The notes under the pieces are model-generated. The model saw only the letters and a program-made list of their open reading frames with translations, was not told where the DNA came from and ran no database searches. 64,000 nt of DNA from Vibrio tapetis subsp. quintayensis (lineage in GTDB: Bacteria; Pseudomonadota; Gammaproteobacteria; Enterobacterales; Vibrionaceae): positions 1 through 64,000 of the forward strand of contig NZ_JAUFQV010000036.1 in the NCBI RefSeq assembly GCF_030409945.1. Reading direction: 5' to 3'. How positions within the stretch are numbered: the first letter of the stretch is position 1; the number at the start of each line of letters is the position of its first letter. Positions 59,378 to 64,000 of this stretch are shown here, in pieces. Position numbers and translations under genes: made by a program.

Positions 59378-61525
59378 TCATATTTCTGTTACGGGGATCT
59401 CAGTGCTCTCTTGTTTACGCTTTTTACGTGCCAATTTTTTTAATGGTGGGCACTTGCCATCGTTGTAATAGGTGATTTGACAATCCAAACAATAGTGACA
59501 CTCACGCATGTTAATGACGCCATCAGGCTGTATGGCTTGGATTTCGCATTCTTTTGCACAGGTTTTGCATGGGGAACCACATTCAGGGCGACGTTTCAGC
59601 CAGTCGAATAGGCGTACGCTATTGGATACAGATAGCGCAGCCCCAAGTGGGCAAAGATAACGGCAGAATGTTTTACGATTAAACAAATTGATGACCAATA
59701 AGAATACAGCCCAGAGAATGAACGGCCATTCACGATCGAATTTGAGTAAAAAGGTGGTTTTAAACGGCTCGATTTCCGCAAACTGTTCGGCCAGCGCCAG
59801 TGAATCGAGTGAAATACCAAACAAAGCCAATAAAATAAGATACTTAATTGCCCACAGCCTCTCGTGAACGGCCCAAGGTAGCTCGTATTGCGGGATCTTA
59901 ATATAACGGGCGAATTGGTTAATGAGTTCTTGCAGTGCGCCGAAAGGGCATAGCCAACCGCAGTATACGGCTCGTCCCCACAACAACATGGTTACGGCAG
60001 CCGCGCACCATAAGATGAAGATGATAGGATCGAGTAAGAACAAATCCCATGAAAAGCCTTTAACCATGGATTGTAAGAAAGTGAAGACATTCACAACCGA
60101 TAGTTGGCCGCCCCACACCCAACCGATGAAGACAACGGTAACCACAAGGAAGCCGTGTCTTAGGCGATGCATGAAGGTAGGGTGTTTAACTAATACATCT
60201 TGGAAAAATAGGATTAACAGCAGTACACCTATTAACGCTAATAAGATATTTATCTTGATGAGATTTTCATCCCATACCTGTTCGGTTAAGCTTAATTCTG
60301 GAGGTAGGATGATAGGCTCTGGTGTGTCTACGTAGTGTTCCAGAATGTCGTATCCACCTTTAAAACTGGTAAATACACTGTCAATTGGACCGGTTTGTCT
60401 GCGTACAAGCAGCTCGAGTTGCCAGCTAGCCCCAGGATCAAATTCGTGATGGGCTTGGACTCTGAATACCGACATTTCTTTGAATCTCGGTGCATCACTA
60501 ACGAACAAGTCTGAAATTCTGTTGTGGTCTAGATCTCGAAAGGAGGTTTCGTTATCGTTTTGGTGGATTTGGATACGATCAAAGATCCCGCCACGCACAT
60601 AGCCAGACCCTTTGTAAGAATAACCATTACCGAATACCGCAATAAGATGTTCGCCAGTTTTAAGCTGCTTCATTTGCCATTCGTACTCGGCATCACCAAA
60701 CAGGTTTTTGCCTATTGTCGGTATGTCAGCAAGCGTGTAGTAAACTTCGGCAAACATATCGTTCTTTTCTGAATTAGGCACGGTATCGACATTTTCACCG
60801 TCTGTGCCGTCAAATGCTTTTTGCACGGTATCATTAGTTAAATACAGTTTTCTGATTGAGCCATCGCCCGTTAAATCTAACCAGCTTTTGGGCTCAAAGA
60901 CGTCTTTTTTTATCGTGGATATCGGCTGAATGACGTTGCTTTCTCGCTTAATGATACCAAGTGATTCAGCTGCCTTATTCGCGGCTTTTGTTATTGCGAC
61001 ATTCATAACCATGACAGTTACTGTCGCACCAGATAAGCCGTCGATAGGGACATAACCTTGATTAGGTTTCCCGCCAACTTTAATACGGTCTTTAACTGAA
61101 AGCCCAACGTATTGGTCACTGAAGTCCCATAGCTTCTGTTCCGGTATTCCCGCCAATATGATGGGTTCGTGATGCTCGAGTACTTTCGATGTTATGTATT
61201 CGCCTTCAGGGCTGATGGCAACCAGCATGTTGACTGGCTCGCCTGAGTAGGCTGGAATTCGTGCAATGTCATCGGTTTCGAAAGCGTAGCCAAGTACTGT
61301 TTCATCTTTCTTTATTACCCAAAGGAGTGGATCACCTTGTTTATCGGAAATTGTGGTGAGATCTGGAAAGGCATCATGAATCAGTGGAATAGGGTCTTTC
61401 GGAGGGCTTACAAACAGCGCATGGCTAGAAAAAGAAACAAGCAATAATAGACTTGTAAAAAATAGGGATATTGGTTGGGCTAATTTGTTTAATATCAAGC
61501 TCACTTTTACGCCTATTCTTTCCAT
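59378..61525 (-). CDS. nosR: NosR membrane flavo-iron-sulfur protein for N2O reduction
   Basis: 715 aa from the ATG at 61525, with GGAG six bases upstream; frames open further to a GTG at 61546. The order is: signal peptide; periplasmic FMN-binding domain with the flavinylation motif LSGATVT; TM helices; two polyferredoxin-type membrane motifs (CGWLCPFGALQE and CRYLCPLGAALS); and C-terminal 4Fe-4S cysteines (CGSPCKTCAKEC, CHYCLDCQITYY). It supplies electrons to or activates NosZ. No nosX/apbE flavin transferase follows in this operon, so that activity must come from elsewhere. It is the first gene of the operon, downstream of an FNR/DNR box. Confidence 0.96.
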   Translation of the reverse strand: MERIGVKVSLILNKLAQPISLFFTSLLLLVSFSSHALFVSPPKDPIPLIHDAFPDLTTISDKQGDPLLWVIKKDETVLGYAFETDDIARIPAYSGEPVNMLVAISPEGEYITSKVLEHHEPIILAGIPEQKLWDFSDQYVGLSVKDRIKVGGKPNQGYVPIDGLSGATVTVMVMNVAITKAANKAAESLGIIKRESNVIQPISTIKKDVFEPKSWLDLTGDGSIRKLYLTNDTVQKAFDGTDGENVDTVPNSEKNDMFAEVYYTLADIPTIGKNLFGDAEYEWQMKQLKTGEHLIAVFGNGYSYKGSGYVRGGIFDRIQIHQNDNETSFRDLDHNRISDLFVSDAPRFKEMSVFRVQAHHEFDPGASWQLELLVRRQTGPIDSVFTSFKGGYDILEHYVDTPEPIILPPELSLTEQVWDENLIKINILLALIGVLLLILFFQDVLVKHPTFMHRLRHGFLVVTVVFIGWVWGGQLSVVNVFTFLQSMVKGFSWDLFLLDPIIFILWCAAAVTMLLWGRAVYCGWLCPFGALQELINQFARYIKIPQYELPWAVHERLWAIKYLILLALFGISLDSLALAEQFAEIEPFKTTFLLKFDREWPFILWAVFLLVINLFNRKTFCRYLCPLGAALSVSNSVRLFDWLKRRPECGSPCKTCAKECEIQAIQPDGVINMRECHYCLDCQITYYNDGKCPPLKKLARKKRKQESTEIPVTEI

Positions 61526-61934
61526 TTTCAGCTCCATGCAAGGCACGACAAATACGTGTCTTAAGCGTAGAGGTTTGAATTTATCTCGAATTGATTTGTG
61601 TCAATTTATTGATAATGACATGTTTCATAAATGTGATGGCGACAGGGTATTGACGAATACTACCCTAAAGAGGGATGGGTTGGGTGAGGTAGAACTGGGA
61701 GTTAACGGCGTAGCTAGGAGATCGAAAGCGAGAAGGATGCCGTAATCCATTGAGTCAATCTTGTTTAATTTATCTGATGAGCCAACACCACCATATATTT
61801 ATCAATTATTTGAACTTGGTCAGGACTCTGAGTTTTAAAGTGTGAACTGTCGAACACATCTAGATTTTGACGCTTCTGTTTTTTAGTTTTGGATGTTTAT
61901 TATGTATGATAATAACACATAACGAGGTTGAAAA
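61526..61934. other. Divergent regulatory region of nosR and the alginate lyase gene
   Basis: A 409-bp region without a supported gene. It contains the FNR/DNR box at 61591-61604 for nosR. On the right it contains a -10-like TATGATAAT (61903-61911) followed by GAGG before the alginate lyase start. An open frame through 61485-61745 has no start signals and is not believed. Confidence 0.6.
61591..61604 (-). promoter_or_regulatory. FNR/DNR-type box upstream of nosR
   Basis: TTGAT-TTGT-GTCAA; against the FNR consensus TTGAT-N4-ATCAA it matches 9 of 10 fixed positions. It lies 66 bp upstream of the nosR start, a good position for activation. FNR and DNR/NNR share this site, so low oxygen and/or NO probably induce the operon. 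Confidence 0.8.
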
Positions 61935-62975
61935 ATGAAACAAGTTCTTATTCTTACAGGCTCACTGTTGCTTGCTCTCCCCGCTGCTGCAGACATCGCA
62001 AACAACGGTGTATCTTACCCTGTACCTGCCGATAAATTTGACATGCGCAATTGGAAAATTACCATCCCATCAGACATAAACCAAGATGGTCGTGTTGATG
62101 AGATCGAAGGCGTTGCAATGATGAGTTATTCGCACGCAGACTTTTTCCACTTGAATAAAGATGGGAACTTGGTGTTTGAAGTGCATAACAAAGCCATCAC
62201 GACTAAGAATTCTAAAAACGCTCGTTCTGAATTGCGTCAAATGGCACGTGGTGCAGATTTTTCAATTGGCACGCACGACAACTTGAACAACTGGGCGCTG
62301 TCTAGCCACCCTGATGCGAAGACATTCAGCGCTGTTGGCGGTGTTCTAGAAGCAACTCTTAAAGTAGATCATGTTTCTTTGCATGCTAAGCACCCAGAAA
62401 AATACCCAGCTCACTCCGTCGTTGTTGGTCAAATCCACGCAGACAAAGATAACGCGCAAATCAAAGCCAAAACAGGTTTTGGGCACGGTAATGAGCCGAT
62501 TAAAGTCTTCTACAAAAAATTCCCTGGTCATGAAATGGGTTCAGTTTTCTGGAACTACGAGCGCAACCTAGAGAAAAACGATCCTAACCGTGCAGACATT
62601 GCATACCCAGTTTGGGGTAACACGTGGGAAAACCAAGCAGAACCAGGTAAAGCGGGTATTGCTCTTGGTGAAGAGTTCAGCTACCGCATTGAAGTGAAAG
62701 GCACAATGATGCTATTGACCTTTGAAACCGAGCGACACGATACCGTTAAATATGAAATCGATCTGAGCAAGGGCATTGATAGCAAAGATTACCCAGCAGG
62801 CTACGCAAAAGATTCTTTTTACTTTAAAGCCGGCGCTTACGGGCAGTGTAGTGTTCAAGACTCTCACCCAGTGTGGGGCCCTGGTTGTGAAGGTACAGGT
62901 GATTTCGCGATTGATAAAAAGAATGGCGATTACAACAGCGTAACTTTCTCTGAACTTAAGCTAAACGTTAAGTAG
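61935..62975 (+). CDS. Secreted PL7 family alginate lyase
   Basis: 346 aa with a signal peptide (LILTGSLLLALPAAA). The three PL7 motifs are present: ARSELRQM (R-x-E-L-R), VVVGQIHA (Q-I-H) and YFKAGAYGQC (YFKAG-Y-Q). It cleaves alginate by beta-elimination, and the QIH version of the second motif usually goes with polyguluronate-preferring or bifunctional activity. It is a single catalytic domain with no carbohydrate-binding module. The ribosome binding site GAGG precedes the ATG and a terminator follows. It stands alone between the nos operon and a solute-binding protein gene. Confidence 0.93.
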   Translation: MKQVLILTGSLLLALPAAADIANNGVSYPVPADKFDMRNWKITIPSDINQDGRVDEIEGVAMMSYSHADFFHLNKDGNLVFEVHNKAITTKNSKNARSELRQMARGADFSIGTHDNLNNWALSSHPDAKTFSAVGGVLEATLKVDHVSLHAKHPEKYPAHSVVVGQIHADKDNAQIKAKTGFGHGNEPIKVFYKKFPGHEMGSVFWNYERNLEKNDPNRADIAYPVWGNTWENQAEPGKAGIALGEEFSYRIEVKGTMMLLTFETERHDTVKYEIDLSKGIDSKDYPAGYAKDSFYFKAGAYGQCSVQDSHPVWGPGCEGTGDFAIDKKNGDYNSVTFSELKLNVK

Positions 62976-63401
62976 TAGATCAACAAGGTATCAGTCCTCT
63001 GAAACATAGCTAAACAGTAAGCCTTTCATCAGCACTTTGCGCGGTGAAAGGCTTTATTGTATCTGTTATCAAATATTGGTGAATTGACGACAATGTTCAA
63101 TTTATCGCTCATCGATGTATTATTTTCTAGTAAGGAATAGGCACTAACCTTTACGGGCTTATGACTATTCAATATCGCTATTTGTCTTACAATTAAGCAT
63201 TAAAACCCCACACTGTACAGTTCGCATTGTACCTGAAAACGCATTCGTTGGTTTTTCCTTACATCGCTTTAGTCGGCAATTATCGTCTTGGGTCTAGTCT
63301 AAAAAGAAGCTTGGGTAAGTGTAAATAGGGTGCATAACCAATACATGGGTCTACAATTTCTATAAATGGTAGTGAACACCGCACAGACAGGAATTATCTA
63401 G
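62976..63401. other. Intergenic region after the alginate lyase gene
   Basis: A 426-bp region with a terminator at its left end and the promoter of the binding-protein gene at its right. I see no gene or strong regulatory palindrome. Confidence 0.5.
63019..63058 (+). terminator. Terminator after the alginate lyase gene
   Basis: AAGCCTTTCA (63019-63028) pairs with TGAAAGGCTT (63045-63054), then TATTGT. The stem can extend by two pairs inward. Confidence 0.78.
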
Positions 63402-64000
63402 ATGAAGCGTTCTATGTATAGGTCTATTCAACGCAACCAGGTTGGTTTACGTGCCTTGTTGTACATAAAGCTTAGAGCTGCTGCCGTATTATTTCTACTT
63501 TTTCCATTAGCAGGCTATTCTCAAGAACCGGGAAAACTGACGTGTTATAGCACCGTTTTTTCTCCTTTTGTTATTGAAGATAATGGAGAGATCAAAGGCA
63601 TCGATGTCGATGTTATCAAAGAAGTCGGACGAAGATTACATCTCGATATTTCCTTTGCTCTAAAACCCTGGAAGAGGCTAGAGCAAGATGTGAAAGACGG
63701 GACGGTAAGCTGTGTCGCTGCCTACTTTAGAACTGAAGAGCGACGGGAATACATGGATTTTACCAATGTTCCGTTACATATTACCTCATATACGTTATTT
63801 ACCAACAAAGCCGAGGTTAAAGCGTTTAAGACGTTTAAAGACCTCAAAGGTTGGGCTATTGGTGTGAACAGAGGCTTTAAAACCACTCCTGAGTTTGAAT
63901 CCGCGATGAGTCATGGCTTGATTACAAAACACGATGTTAAGTCTGACGAACAAAGTGTAAAGATGGTGTCGTCAAACAGGTTAGATGCCATGTTAACGAA
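63402..64000 (+). CDS. Periplasmic solute-binding protein (SBP_bac_3 type), truncated by window end
   Basis: The frame is open from the ATG at 63402 (GGA 9 bases upstream) to the edge, giving about 199 aa of an unfinished protein. A basic N-terminus and hydrophobic stretch (AAAVLFLLFPLAGYS) give a signal peptide or anchor. VIEDNGEIKGIDVDVIKEVGRRL and SCVAAYFRTEERREYMDFT are typical of the amino-acid-type family 3 binding fold (compare the GxxxGFDVD motif). Family members without a nearby permease often act as sensors or receptor modules. Ligand and the rest of the gene are unknown. Confidence 0.82.
   Translation, partial: MKRSMYRSIQRNQVGLRALLYIKLRAAAVLFLLFPLAGYSQEPGKLTCYSTVFSPFVIEDNGEIKGIDVDVIKEVGRRLHLDISFALKPWKRLEQDVKDGTVSCVAAYFRTEERREYMDFTNVPLHITSYTLFTNKAEVKAFKTFKDLKGWAIGVNRGFKTTPEFESAMSHGLITKHDVKSDEQSVKMVSSNRLDAMLT

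Noticed and set aside
59922-60335. Open frame on the + strand, antisense to nosR
   Set aside because: It lies opposite well-identified NosR membrane and iron-sulfur motifs and has no start signals; a shadow frame.
61485-61745. Short open frame between nosR and the alginate lyase gene
   Set aside because: It overlaps the nosR start and the FNR box, has no ribosome binding site and no protein-like sequence.

Overview
The window looks like a chromosomal segment of a marine gammaproteobacterium, most probably a Vibrio or close relative. The reasons are the MetJ/MetR-controlled metE, DcuC, YgiQ, a 7Fe ferredoxin, c-di-GMP proteins, a PL7 alginate lyase, moderate GC and strong hairpin terminators between convergent genes. 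The genus is an inference from gene content. I saw no tRNA, rRNA, CRISPR array, prophage or complete insertion sequence. One REP-associated (Y1) transposase gene is present.

Layout. 1-3.9 kb: a gene tail, an ORF remnant and a periplasmic M16 protease, flanked by an 86-bp diverged direct repeat. 3.9-7.0 kb: a FecBCD-type ABC importer and a DUF1289 protein behind a 30-bp perfect palindrome that reads as two overlapping Zur boxes. 7.2-12.1 kb: a lipoprotein, a TetR/quinone-oxidoreductase pair with two visible operators, and a HEAT-repeat protein. 12.3-17.8 kb: a tightly packed operon of two di-haem cytochrome c peroxidases, a Tat-exported Rieske subunit and a molybdopterin oxidoreductase. This combination matches the iodate reductase (idr) cluster rather than arsenite oxidase. 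A convergent pseudoazurin follows. 18.5-31.5 kb: LysR/pirin (frameshifted)/flavin reductase, COG2509 flavoprotein, ferredoxin, SpoU methylase, LysE exporter, an alkylsulfatase with a YiaV-like HlyD protein, and a PLP enzyme.

31.7-51.9 kb: a GGDEF-EAL and a PAS-EAL-CBS protein, an ArnT-like GT39 enzyme with GtrA behind a structured leader, YgiQ, DcuC, metR/metE, a META lipoprotein, a second DUF1289 protein, PilZ, and an adenylosuccinate synthetase paralogue divergent from a LysR gene. 51.9-53.4 kb: a 140-bp tandem duplication, the Y1 transposase and G-rich repeats. 53.7-61.5 kb: the complete nosRZDFYL operon for nitrous oxide respiration, preceded by an FNR/DNR-type box. 61.9-64 kb: a secreted alginate lyase and a truncated periplasmic solute-binding protein.

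Taken together, the region encodes alternative respiration (probable iodate and N2O reduction, with a cupredoxin as a possible shared electron donor), anaerobic C4-dicarboxylate transport, metal acquisition, surfactant and alginate breakdown, and c-di-GMP signalling.
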